DNA of 39,211 nt from Desulfocapsa sp. Its GTDB lineage: Bacteria; Desulfobacterota; Desulfobulbia; Desulfobulbales; Desulfocapsaceae. The stretch lies in NCBI GenBank assembly GCA_030145625.1, contig JAQYVF010000044.1:1-39211 (forward strand), read 5' to 3'. A program made the translations under genes and the position numbers. Every line of letters begins with the position of its first letter. Within the stretch, counting starts at the first letter, position 1. Under the pieces are notes generated by a model. The model did not search any database and was not told where the DNA came from. It saw only the letters and a list, made by a program, of their open reading frames with translations. Positions 16,543 to 24,639 of the stretch are shown here, one piece after another.

Positions 16543-18486
16543 ATGGTTGATCGAAAAACTTCAAAAAAATCGAATCCTCTCTTTGAGGAACTTCTCAAGG
16601 ACAGGACCAAAGGGTTGGAAGAATTACTCCGTTTTGAACAGGATCTTATTGATGCTATTCCTGTACCCGTTTTTTTTCAGGATGCAGAGTGCTATTATCT
16701 TGGAGCAAACAGTGCCTTTGCGTCATTTTTAGGCGTTGATTTGGAGAAGTTGCCGGAGTCTGATTTGTATCAACTGCTGTGCCCTGGTGCCGAGGAGAAG
16801 ATTCGTACCATTGATTTAAGACTTCTCACGCAAGGGGGATATGAATCTTTTGAAGGTACTGTTCAGATTCCAGGGAATTCCCAATGCCCGGTCAGTTATC
16901 ATAAGTCTGTCATCAGGGGAGGGGATGGGAGAGTTGTGGGCCTTGCCACAACTCTTTTTGACTTGACGGAGCAGAGAAGAATACAGCAGAAACTACAGAA
17001 AGAATCAGCTCAAAAACAGGCTATTCTTGATGGTTTTCCAGGGATGCTGGCCTTGTTGGATCGAGAGGCCCGGGTCTTGTGGACCAATAGTAACTATCAA
17101 CCACTTACCAGCGGGAATAAAGCTTTTTGTTATGAGGTTTTTCACGGTTGTCAAAACAGGTGTGAGGGCTGTCCTGTTTTGAAAAGCCTTGATACCGGGA
17201 AAGTGGAAAGCGGTATCGTAGAGATCAAGTCTGATTCCGAGTCTAATGGGAAAAAGACCCTCGAGGTGGTTGGCACCCCCATTAAAGATACAAACGGATT
17301 GGTGACCAGTGTCTTTGTCATGGGGAGGGATGTCAGTTCTCAGGTCGATCTTGAGCAACAGCTGCGCCATTCGCAGAAGATGGAGGCTGTGGGAACTCTG
17401 GCCGGGGGGATAGCCCATGATTTCAATAACGTTTTGACTCCCATTATGGGGTATGCGGAAATCATGCGGCTTATGGCCAAGAGGGAGGGAAAGGAAGAGA
17501 GTATTTCTCAGCAGTATGTCAGTGAGATTCTCATGGCTGCCAAAAGGGCCAAGAATCTGGTAGAGCAGATTTTGACCTTTTCCCGAAGTCGTGAGCAAAA
17601 AGAGTTGCCCCAGTATTTGCATCCTATTGTTAAAGAGGTGCTGAAGCTGATGCGTGTGACTTTGCCTGCCACAATCGAAATTTATCAGGAGATAAGCGCG
17701 GAATGTGGAAAAGTCTCTATTGATCCTGTTCAGCTGCATCAGATCTTGATCAATCTCTGTACTAACAGCGCCCAGGCTATTGGCGATGAGCAGGGAAAAC
17801 TCAATGTCCGATTGGCAAAGAGTGAGCGAACGGATGACGGACAAGAATGGGTGGAGTTAAGCGTCGCCGATTCCGGTTGTGGCATCGATCAGTCCATTCA
17901 GCAGAGAATATTTGATCCCTACTTCACCACCAAGGAAAAGAGTCAAGGAACCGGTATGGGACTTGCCATGGTCCACGGTATAGTTTCTCGCTGGGGTGGG
18001 AAAATTGAACTGGAGAGTGAACCAGGGCAGGGAAGCACATTTCACCTCTACTTCCCTCTTGCCGAAACAGAAAGTCAGGCTGTTGCAGGGGAGGGGGCGA
18101 TTGCTGGATTGGGAGGAAATGAGCATGTCCTGGTGGTTGATGACGAGGAGCAGGTGGTTAAGGTGACCGGCGAGCTCCTTGAGACCCTGGGGTACAAGGT
18201 AACCGGCTGTACCTCGGCAAGGGAGGCTCTGCTCAAATTTTCCAATAATCCTGATGAGTTTGACTTGATGATTACTGATTTGACCATGCCCTATCTGACA
18301 GGTATGGAACTTTGTGGGGAGGCGCAGAAACGGCGAAATGATTTTCCAGTGATCCTGTGCACAGGGTATTCTAATAAGCTTTCTGAAGAGAAGTTGCAGG
18401 CTGCCGGATTTTCTGCCTGTTTCATCAAACCGGTGTCGCTTCAGGATATAGCCACAACTGTACGAACCGTTCTTGATAATCGCTAA
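16543..18486 (+). CDS. Soluble PAS-PAS hybrid histidine kinase with C-terminal receiver
   Basis: Counted from ATG 16543: PAS 1 (~25-150), PAS 2 (~155-275), HisKA with H292 in [13 protein letters not shown], HATPase with [19 protein letters not shown] and [13 protein letters not shown], and a receiver with acceptor D579 in ITDLTMP. No membrane segment, so sensing is cytoplasmic. PAS 2 carries four cysteines (C196, C203, C207, C210) that could bind a metal or redox cofactor. I prefer ATG 16543 because GGA lies 6 bases ahead; an in-frame TTG at 16531 has no ribosome site. It follows the HD-GYP gene by 68 bases and could be co-transcribed, but it ends in a receiver, so its own output partner is unknown. 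Confidence 0.93.
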   Translation: MVDRKTSKKSNPLFEELLKDRTKGLEELLRFEQDLIDAIPVPVFFQDAECYYLGANSAFASFLGVDLEKLPESDLYQLLCPGAEEKIRTIDLRLLTQGGYESFEGTVQIPGNSQCPVSYHKSVIRGGDGRVVGLATTLFDLTEQRRIQQKLQKESAQKQAILDGFPGMLALLDREARVLWTNSNYQPLTSGNKAFCYEVFHGCQNRCEGCPVLKSLDTGKVESGIVEIKSDSESNGKKTLEVVGTPIKDTNGLVTSVFVMGRDVSSQVDLEQQLRHSQKMEAVGTLAGGIAHDFNNVLTPIMGYAEIMRLMAKREGKEESISQQYVSEILMAAKRAKNLVEQILTFSRSREQKELPQYLHPIVKEVLKLMRVTLPATIEIYQEISAECGKVSIDPVQLHQILINLCTNSAQAIGDEQGKLNVRLAKSERTDDGQEWVELSVADSGCGIDQSIQQRIFDPYFTTKEKSQGTGMGLAMVHGIVSRWGGKIELESEPGQGSTFHLYFPLAETESQAVAGEGAIAGLGGNEHVLVVDDEEQVVKVTGELLETLGYKVTGCTSAREALLKFSNNPDEFDLMITDLTMPYLTGMELCGEAQKRRNDFPVILCTGYSNKLSEEKLQAAGFSACFIKPVSLQDIATTVRTVLDNR

Positions 18487-18782
18487 GCGTACACAAGCAC
18501 AGCATCTTCACCCAAACAGAGCTGCCAATATAGGAAAACTATAGGCCACCTTGCAAAATTGCTTTTTCGCCCAAACTCTTCATTGTGAGAAAAATTTTAT
18601 CCTCGGAATATCAGATATATGCACCCCAAGGGCACTTGTACCCGTAGTTAGGGTGATTCCTGCGGGGCGCCTGTGGTAAATTTTTTCTCATGCCTCGATT
18701 TTGAACGAAGATTCTAATTTTTCAAGGTACCCTTAAATCGACAGCCCTGTTTGAACGAATCTGTCGCACCTGTGTACGCTTA
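18484..18782. repeat. 12-bp perfect inverted repeat bracketing element copy B
   Basis: TAAGCGTACACA (18484-18495, containing the kinase TAA stop) and TGTGTACGCTTA (18771-18782) are exact complements 275 bases apart, with palindromic element copy B between them. If copy B inserted later, the arms would originally have lain about 86 bases apart. Confidence 0.6.
18544..18732 (+). repeat. 189-bp palindromic intergenic element, copy B
   Basis: Same length and ends as copy A with scattered substitutions. Where copy A pairs T10575 with A10669, this copy has A18591 opposite T18685, so the base pair is kept. No direct duplication is clear at its flanks. It lies between the convergent PAS kinase and TM2 genes. 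Confidence 0.9.
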
Positions 18783-18903
18783 CTGGCTGAAAATCTGGGA
18801 CATCTTTGGGCAAGTTACACCGCTCTGCGCTGTGTGATACTTCTTGGTGCTTTGCGTCAAGGATCGTTGCTGTTGCACTATTTTTCTGCGCTTCCTTCTC
18901 CTC

Positions 18904-19308
18904 TTATTCTAATTCGTTATTTATCAGGCTGATCTGTTCATTTAAGGTCCAGAAATCGTAAATGATACCGACTGTGAAGAGTCCGCCGGTCAAGAGGTAG
19001 AGTATGCCGCTGATCCATTTTCCCTGGTAAAAACGGTGAATGCCGAACAGGCCGAGGAAGGTGAGGAGGATCCAGGCAACATTGTAATCAATGGGGCCGG
19101 GCTGGAATTTTATGTTTGCATCTTCACTCATTCCGGGTATGAGAAACAGATCTATGATCCAGCCAATAAAAAAGAGACCCAGAGTAAAAAAATAGAGTGT
19201 CCCGGTCAGTTGCCGACCATAGTAAAAACGGTGGGCACCGAGAAAACCGAAAATCCACAGGATGTAGCCGATTACCGGAGTGTGGGTTTCTTCGTAGTGA
19301 TCTTCCAT
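18904..19308 (-). CDS. Protein with two TM2 domains (membrane)
   Basis: Two TM2 modules in tandem: GFLGAHRFYYGRQLTG with following helix and aspartate (residues ~15-60), and GLFGIHRFYQGKWISG (~85-125). Each TM2 module is two membrane helices joined by a short turn, so four helices are expected. TM2 proteins are widespread small membrane proteins without an agreed function. ATG 19308 has AAGGAAC upstream. It lies 35 bases after the NagZ-like gene on the same strand and is probably its operon partner. Elements in the downstream gap are listed separately. Confidence 0.88.
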   Translation of the reverse strand: MEDHYEETHTPVIGYILWIFGFLGAHRFYYGRQLTGTLYFFTLGLFFIGWIIDLFLIPGMSEDANIKFQPGPIDYNVAWILLTFLGLFGIHRFYQGKWISGILYLLTGGLFTVGIIYDFWTLNEQISLINNELE

Positions 19309-19343
19309 AATTTGTTCCTTTTTTCTTGAAGATAATATGGCGT

Positions 19344-20429
19344 TCAGCCTGGCAGCTGATCTTTTAGTTTCCTGATCCGCTGCAATGCTGAATGGATTCG
19401 TGCCTCCGGGATTTTCTTTTCTTTTACTGCTTGACTGACGGCGGGGATGATCCGCTGGAGAACTGCTGGGTCATAGTCAAGATTGTTTCCGATTATAATC
19501 ATATCGATTCCTGCCGCAAGGGCGAGGCAAACTGCTTCCTCTAATCCGTATTTGTCGGTGATAGCCTTCATCTGTAAGTCGTCGGTAATGGCTGGGCCAT
19601 GGTAGTTGAGCTGTTTACGGAGAAGCCCGGTGACAACGGCAGGAGAGAGGCTGGTTGGATATTCAGGGTCAAGGCCTTCATGGAAGAGATGACCAAACAT
19701 GATACTGTCGGCCAGGTCTTTCTGGATCAGGCTTCTGAAAGGGATCAGCTCTTCTGGTTGCCAGCTTGTACTGATATCAGTGAAACCGAGGTGGGAGTCT
19801 GTTTGTGAACTGCCGTGGCCAGGGAAGTGTTTGAGGCAGGAGAGGATGTTGCAGTTGTGATGCGCCCTGATCCAGGTTGCAGCGTGACGAATGACGCAGT
19901 CCGGATCAACTGAAAAACTTCGTTGCAGGCTCCCGATAACAGGGTTTTGTGGAAAACTGTTCAGGTCCACCACCGGTGCAAGGTTGAAATTGATGCCGAG
20001 ACCCTGCAGCGTCGTAGCTGTACATGCTGCATGGAGGTAAGTGAGCGTTGTGTCGTCTCTTATGCCAAGGTCAGCTGCACTTGCCGTTTCAGGGAATCCT
20101 GACTGTGGTTTTAGTCTCCGTACCAGACCACCTTCCTGGTCGATTGCAATGAGCAGGGGACTGGAGGAATATTTTCGCAATGAGGTGGTTAAGGTCCTGA
20201 CCTGGTTCGCACTGATAATATTGTTCTGTTCTTGTTTCTCTGCCAGCAGTCTGTCAAAGAGGATCACACCGCCAAGATGCCTTTTATTGAGATCTTCCGC
20301 AATGGGGTGACTGGCGTCAATGGAAGCTCCTTTGAAGCCGAGAAGGAAGAGTTGGCCAATTTTTTTTTCAAGTTCCATGGTGTGTAAAAAAGAAGTGAAT
20401 GGCTGAGTTATTTTCTTGGAGTGTAGCAT
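19344..20429 (-). CDS. nagZ: Glycoside hydrolase family 3 beta-N-acetylhexosaminidase (NagZ-like)
   Basis: The 361-residue protein shows IDQEGGLVRRL, KHFPGHGSSQTDSH (the loop with the His-Asp acid/base pair of NagZ enzymes) and ITDDLQMKAI with the aspartate nucleophile. NagZ removes beta-1,4-linked GlcNAc from anhydro-muropeptides during cell-wall recycling in the cytoplasm. No signal peptide is obvious, which suits that role, although some family members are exported. The start is unsure: ATG 20429 or the in-frame ATG 20378, which begins with ELEKKIGQLF and suits the family better; neither has a strong ribosome site. First gene of a likely operon with the TM2 protein. Confidence 0.88.
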   Translation of the reverse strand: MLHSKKITQPFTSFLHTMELEKKIGQLFLLGFKGASIDASHPIAEDLNKRHLGGVILFDRLLAEKQEQNNIISANQVRTLTTSLRKYSSSPLLIAIDQEGGLVRRLKPQSGFPETASAADLGIRDDTTLTYLHAACTATTLQGLGINFNLAPVVDLNSFPQNPVIGSLQRSFSVDPDCVIRHAATWIRAHHNCNILSCLKHFPGHGSSQTDSHLGFTDISTSWQPEELIPFRSLIQKDLADSIMFGHLFHEGLDPEYPTSLSPAVVTGLLRKQLNYHGPAITDDLQMKAITDKYGLEEAVCLALAAGIDMIIIGNNLDYDPAVLQRIIPAVSQAVKEKKIPEARIHSALQRIRKLKDQLPG

Positions 20430-20473
20430 CGGTAACAGGAAAAAGATAGGTGCAATATCCTTAGGAAAATTGG

Positions 20474-20529
20474 CCTGTCATTTCGTAAATTGTAGTTATT
20501 TCCTTTTGCTTTGTCAAAAAAATGACAGG
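20474..20529. promoter_or_regulatory. TGTCA-box inverted repeats upstream of the sigma-54 promoter
   Basis: CCTGTCATTT (20474-20483) and AAATGACAGG (20520-20529) are perfect complements 36 bases apart, and a further TGTCA at 20512-20516 forms a closer pair with TGACA 20523-20527. They lie about 165-220 bases upstream of the -24/-12 element, a distance at which enhancer-binding proteins act. Confidence 0.45.
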
Positions 20530-20549
20530 TTGGCAAGGGGTGTTTGGAA

Positions 20550-20566
20550 GTTTTTTCAGAAAAAAC
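20550..20566. promoter_or_regulatory. 17-bp perfect palindrome, possible activator site
   Basis: GTTTTTTC-A-GAAAAAAC is an exact palindrome about 126 bases upstream of the sigma-54 core promoter of the diguanylate cyclase gene. The position suits an enhancer-binding protein dimer. The low-complexity A/T runs mean it could also be chance or a small hairpin. Confidence 0.4.
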
Positions 20567-20691
20567 ACAATGAGTCAATTTTTTGAATACTTTTGAAAAA
20601 GAATAGGGATGTTGTGTTAATGTACTGATATTTAATGATAACATAGGTATGGGATTTTTGCTGGCGGCTTTGTGGAAGTACAAAATTGTCA

Positions 20692-20706
20692 TGGCACGAC
20701 ATTTGC
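20692..20706 (+). promoter_or_regulatory. Sigma-54 (-24/-12) promoter of the diguanylate cyclase gene
   Basis: TGGCAC (20692-20697), five bases, then TTGC (20703-20706) match the RpoN consensus at every conserved position with exact spacing. Transcription would start near 20718, leaving a leader of about 80 bases before the ATG at 20799. An activating ATPase would be required; no such regulator is encoded in this window. Confidence 0.85.
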
Positions 20707-20798
20707 ATCAGGATATGGCGTGAGATTTTCTTAAAGTTTCTTACTTTTAGGTCGATACGACTAATAACTGTAAGAACTCTATTAAAAGGGATTGAACA

Positions 20799-21812
20799 AT
20801 GAGTATGACAACGCCCATGTTATTAAATGATTCACTCGATCATAAAGTCGAAGAAATTGATCAGGTAATGGTCGAGCTGGATCATTTTAGGCGCCAGACA
20901 GAACGTCTTGATCTCATGAATAAATTGCATGGTCGGATGGCGGGTGTGCTGGAACTTTCAGGGATGATTGAGGCTTATTCAGTTTGGTTGATGCCTCATG
21001 TGGAGCACGAGCTGGTTGGCTATAATAATCAAGTTCGTGCCCAAAAACATCTCTTCTGTTCAGGGCATGGACCGAAGAGACGATCCATCATCGCTTTTGC
21101 CGAAAAATTGCTGAATAATGGTGATCGAGAAGTTTATGCGTCTATCAATGAAGATGGACATTATGCCCATAAATGGCTCATTGAGACAGCGGAAGATGCA
21201 GGCATTCTGATTATTCTCAAAGATGAGACCGCACTGAACACTGACGAGATTAATCTGATCAACGAGTCGCTTCTTATATTGGCTGAATCTTTACGTCGTG
21301 CCCTGGATTATGAGGAGCTTTTCGAGAGTGCCAGAAAAGATGTTCTTACCGGGCTTGCAAATAGAAGGGTTTTTGAAGAACGTATTCAGGGGGTTATGGA
21401 TGGTGCCAGGCGTTATAATCGGTCGGTAACCATGGCTTCGCTGGATTTGGATCATTTTAAACAGATCAATGATAATCTTGGACATCAACAGGGTGATCGA
21501 GTACTCAGGCAGGTGGCACGTGTCTTTCAGCAGGCTATTCGGACAACGGATATTCTGGTGCGAATGGGTGGGGATGAGTTTATTCTGGTAATGGATAATA
21601 CCAATCAAGAAAACGGTAGAATCCTCGCAGAGAGGCTCTGTGAAGCCGTTGATAATTTGGAAATCTGGGCGGATTCACAGACCAAGCTTGGTGTATCCAT
21701 TGGTATGACTCAGTGGAAGAAAGAAGAGAGCCTGGAGCAGTGGTTGGAGCGAGTTGATGATATTCTCTACAACGCCAAATCTGATGGTCGGTCCAGAGTA
21801 AACGTTTCCTGA
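20799..21812 (+). CDS. Diguanylate cyclase (GGDEF) with N-terminal GAF-like region
   Basis: Residues ~1-170 form a soluble region, coiled coil then a probable GAF-like sensor. Residues ~175-337 are a GGDEF domain opening with DVLTGLANRR; the active-site loop is canonical (GGDEF at 257-261), and the RTTD inhibitory I-site (248-251) lies exactly five residues before it, so the protein should make cyclic-di-GMP and be feedback inhibited. ATG 20799 has AAAGGGA 8 bases upstream. The gene stands alone behind a sigma-54 promoter. Likely counterparts in the window are the HD-GYP regulator at 15437 and the riboswitch at 28597; the link is inferred. Confidence 0.93.
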   Translation: MSMTTPMLLNDSLDHKVEEIDQVMVELDHFRRQTERLDLMNKLHGRMAGVLELSGMIEAYSVWLMPHVEHELVGYNNQVRAQKHLFCSGHGPKRRSIIAFAEKLLNNGDREVYASINEDGHYAHKWLIETAEDAGILIILKDETALNTDEINLINESLLILAESLRRALDYEELFESARKDVLTGLANRRVFEERIQGVMDGARRYNRSVTMASLDLDHFKQINDNLGHQQGDRVLRQVARVFQQAIRTTDILVRMGGDEFILVMDNTNQENGRILAERLCEAVDNLEIWADSQTKLGVSIGMTQWKKEESLEQWLERVDDILYNAKSDGRSRVNVS

Positions 21813-21820
21813 TTACAGTA

Positions 21821-21882
21821 AAAAAAGCATACAAACAACAAAGGTCGATCCCGTTGGGGGTCGGCCTTTGTTGTTTGTATGC
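21821..21882 (-). terminator. Long intrinsic terminator between convergent GGDEF gene and 21897 gene
   Basis: An 18-bp perfect stem (21827-21844 with 21865-21882) is prolonged through the loop by a further imperfect stem (TCGATCCC against GGGGTCGG). On the minus strand the hairpin is followed by six T, so it chiefly ends the 21897-22289 gene; on the plus strand it also lies just past the cyclase stop. Confidence 0.88.
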
Positions 21883-21896
21883 ACAAAAGCAGGTAG

Positions 21897-22289
21897 TTAA
21901 ATCAGAGTGATATTTATTGGAATAACGTGAAGTTCTTTGCTGCGCTGTTCCGTGTATCCAAGAGACCATTCCTTACATGTGGTGCTGGCGCCAAGGAGTT
22001 TGTCTACGTCCGCCACAATACCTGATACATTGATAATGGGATGACGACTGAAGACCTGGGGTAAGCCTTGGGTCAGATTACAGGCCAGGCAACAGCCAGG
22101 ACGTTCATGAAGGTGAAGTTCCATGATCAGTCTTTGTTCATTGCTCCCTCCGTAAACAAGCTCTATATCATAGGCACCTTCACTTGCGTCACCGAACAGG
22201 GCTTCGAAAAAATCATTGGCACGCTCTTTGGGGAAAAGTTGCTGCAGGGTCTCTGAGGTAAAGAGTGTATCTATTGCTTTTGTATCCAT
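21897..22289 (-). CDS. Conserved hypothetical cysteine-containing protein (130 aa)
   Basis: Soluble protein whose striking part is residues ~60-95: HLHERPGCCLACNLTQGLPQVFSRHP, with three closely placed cysteines and a conserved-looking NLTQGLPQVF/RHP stretch; a fourth cysteine lies in TTCKEW. The spacing resembles a small metal or disulfide site but matches no zinc-ribbon or ferredoxin motif. From memory, similar proteins occur in other sulfate reducers without a meaningful name; I cannot verify that here. It is divergent from the helicase gene and ends at a strong terminator. Function unknown. Confidence 0.75.
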   Translation of the reverse strand: MDTKAIDTLFTSETLQQLFPKERANDFFEALFGDASEGAYDIELVYGGSNEQRLIMELHLHERPGCCLACNLTQGLPQVFSRHPIINVSGIVADVDKLLGASTTCKEWSLGYTEQRSKELHVIPINITLI

Positions 22290-22438
22290 GGTCGTTTAAC
22301 AGGGGGTTGAGGTTGGCTTGGTCGTTGGTCCTGCTGAAATTCGCAGGACTTTTTTAAATATGCAAGCCATTATAAACGTCCTGTCGCTCTTGTCAACCAA
22401 CGTTGCAGGGTCAAAAACACTATGGTAGAGTGTTGGGC

Positions 22439-24628
22439 ATGAAAAATGACTTTCCTCAAACAATCTTAGAGGCTCCAGCCCCTTCTGTTGATCTCTCTGA
22501 GCTAAACCCCACCCAGCGTCAAGCCGTCACTACCACCGAAGGCTCTCTGCTTGTCATTGCAGGTGCCGGAAGTGGCAAGACAAGAACACTGGTTCATCGG
22601 GTGGCATATCTTCTGGAACAGGGAGTTGCACCAGACAAAATACTGTTGCTCACCTTTACCCGTAAGGCTTCCCAAGAGATGCTCTGGCGTGCCGGTACGT
22701 TACTCAATGACTCTTGTAACCGTGTTGTCGGTGGAACTTTCCATGGCATTGCCAACATGCTTCTTCGTCGATATGGACATCATCTCGGATTTGGCTCTAG
22801 TTTTACAATTATTGATCGTGGTGATGCAGAAGGGATTATTAATCTGCTGAAAGGTTCTCTGGGGCTTACCGGACGAGATAAACAGTTTCCCACCAAACGG
22901 GTCCTGATTAACATGCTTTCCGGTTCTGTCAATAAATCCATTCCCTTGGATGATCTTATTTATGAACAGTTTTCACACCTTAGTGAACATGTTGATGATA
23001 TATTGAATCTTGACCGTCATTATAAAGAGTTCAAGTTCAATAACGGGCTCATGGATTATGATGATCTGTTAGTCAACTGGAAACGATTGCTGCATGATGT
23101 ACCGGAGGCTCGCCAGGAGATTGCTGCCCGCTATTCGCACATTATGGTGGACGAATATCAGGACACAAATCTTATTCAGGCTGACATCGTTCGTCTCCTT
23201 GCCCATGGACATGAGAACGTTATGGTGGTGGGTGATGATTCCCAGTCGATCTATTCCTTTCGTGGTGCTGATTTTTATAATATTATGCGCTTTCCCAAGG
23301 TCTTTCCCGAGACCACGATCATCAAGCTGGAAGAGAATTATCGTTCCACTCAGCCTATTCTTTCGTTGACCAATGACATTATTCGTAACGCAACGGAAAA
23401 ATACACAAAAACTCTTTTTACTCAGATTGAAGGTGATCGCAAGCCTCGCCTCTTTGCCGGTCGCAATGAACGGGAAGAGGCTGCCTTTGTTACTCGTAAA
23501 ATAGAGGAGCTGCGGACAGCGGGAGTGGACCTTGCCAATATTGCAGTCCTTTTCCGATCAGGGTTTCATTCGTATAAGATCGAGCTTGAATTGAACAGTG
23601 TCGGTGTGGAGTTTGAGAAGCGGGGGGGGCTGAAGCTCACCGAATCTGCCCACATGAAGGATGTGATAGCCTTTCTCCGACTTCAAGTGAACCCTGTCGA
23701 TAGTCTCGCCTGGAACAGGATTCTGTTGCAGCTTGACAAGGTGGGGCCCAAAACGGCACGAAAGATTGCCGATACCATCACCACTGCAGCCTATCCCCTG
23801 CAGGCCTTGGCAGAATTTCCCTGCGGTAAGACCTGGAAGGAGGGGATCACAAAACTGGTGCAGCTCTTTCAGGCTATGGAAAAAGAGTCTGCTCCGGGTG
23901 TTCTGTATGAACTCGCTATGGCCTACTATCAACCCCTGTTTGAACGGATATATCGCGATGATTTTCCAAAAAGACAAAAGGACCTCGATCAGTTGAAGAG
24001 TATTATCAGCGGATACGAAGAGCTGCAGTCCTTTGTCGATGACACCACGCTTGATCCTCCTGAAACGGTAAACACACTCCAGGATGGAGACGCTGAACGA
24101 TTGATCCTTTCCACCATCCATTCCGCCAAGGGCTTGGAGTGGGATGCCGTCTTTGTCATTGGATTGGCGGATGGGCGTTTTCCCCATGCGGCAGCAGGGA
24201 TTGGTGAACAGTGGGAAGAAGAGCGCCGTCTGCTCTATGTGGCTGCCACGCGTGCCAGGAAGTATCTCTACCTTACCTACCCCAGAGAACTTATGACCCC
24301 GGATCGACAGTTTCGCAGGGTAGGGATGTCTCCCTTTTTGTCGGAGCTTCGGGCCGGACTGTTTGAAAGGATCGATGAGCAGGCCGGGCAGGGCGCGACA
24401 ACACCATTTAGATCGTCTTCACCTGGGCTGGCGCGAACTCTTCCCCGCAGTAAGGGGAAAAAGAAGGTCTCCATGAGGGATCTGAAGAAAGGCGTTCGTG
24501 TTAAACACCCATTCTTTGGCGAGGGCAGTGTTGCAACCATTGGTCAGGGACGCTCCGTTGATGTTGATTTTGAGCGGCACGGGCTGAAGACCCTGCACCT
24601 TGATTATGCCAAGTTGGCACTCCTCTAA
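22439..24628 (+). CDS. UvrD/PcrA/Rep-type superfamily 1 DNA helicase
   Basis: All SF1A motifs appear in order: Q-motif LNPTQRQAV, Walker A GAGSGKT (about residues 41-47), LTFTRKAS (Ia), VDEYQDTN (II), VVGDDSQSIYSFRGA (III), LEENYRS (IV), STIHSAKGLEWD (V) and ERRLLYVAATRAR (VI). The last ~60 residues (RVKHPFFGEGSVATI...VDVDF) are the tudor-like C-terminal domain of PcrA/UvrD that contacts RNA polymerase. It should be a 3'-5' helicase for repair or replication restart. I chose ATG 22439; an upstream in-frame TTG at 22403 adds 12 atypical residues. A G8 run lies inside the gene at 23632-23639. folC begins 11 bases downstream, so they are probably one operon with the HNH gene. Confidence 0.95.
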   Translation: MKNDFPQTILEAPAPSVDLSELNPTQRQAVTTTEGSLLVIAGAGSGKTRTLVHRVAYLLEQGVAPDKILLLTFTRKASQEMLWRAGTLLNDSCNRVVGGTFHGIANMLLRRYGHHLGFGSSFTIIDRGDAEGIINLLKGSLGLTGRDKQFPTKRVLINMLSGSVNKSIPLDDLIYEQFSHLSEHVDDILNLDRHYKEFKFNNGLMDYDDLLVNWKRLLHDVPEARQEIAARYSHIMVDEYQDTNLIQADIVRLLAHGHENVMVVGDDSQSIYSFRGADFYNIMRFPKVFPETTIIKLEENYRSTQPILSLTNDIIRNATEKYTKTLFTQIEGDRKPRLFAGRNEREEAAFVTRKIEELRTAGVDLANIAVLFRSGFHSYKIELELNSVGVEFEKRGGLKLTESAHMKDVIAFLRLQVNPVDSLAWNRILLQLDKVGPKTARKIADTITTAAYPLQALAEFPCGKTWKEGITKLVQLFQAMEKESAPGVLYELAMAYYQPLFERIYRDDFPKRQKDLDQLKSIISGYEELQSFVDDTTLDPPETVNTLQDGDAERLILSTIHSAKGLEWDAVFVIGLADGRFPHAAAGIGEQWEEERRLLYVAATRARKYLYLTYPRELMTPDRQFRRVGMSPFLSELRAGLFERIDEQAGQGATTPFRSSSPGLARTLPRSKGKKKVSMRDLKKGVRVKHPFFGEGSVATIGQGRSVDVDFERHGLKTLHLDYAKLALL

Positions 24629-24639
24629 ACCCTTTTCCT

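Noticed and set aside
23632-23639. G8 run in the helicase gene as a phase-variation tract
   Set aside because: A single run in a housekeeping gene; loss of frame would be harmful, so chance is more likely.
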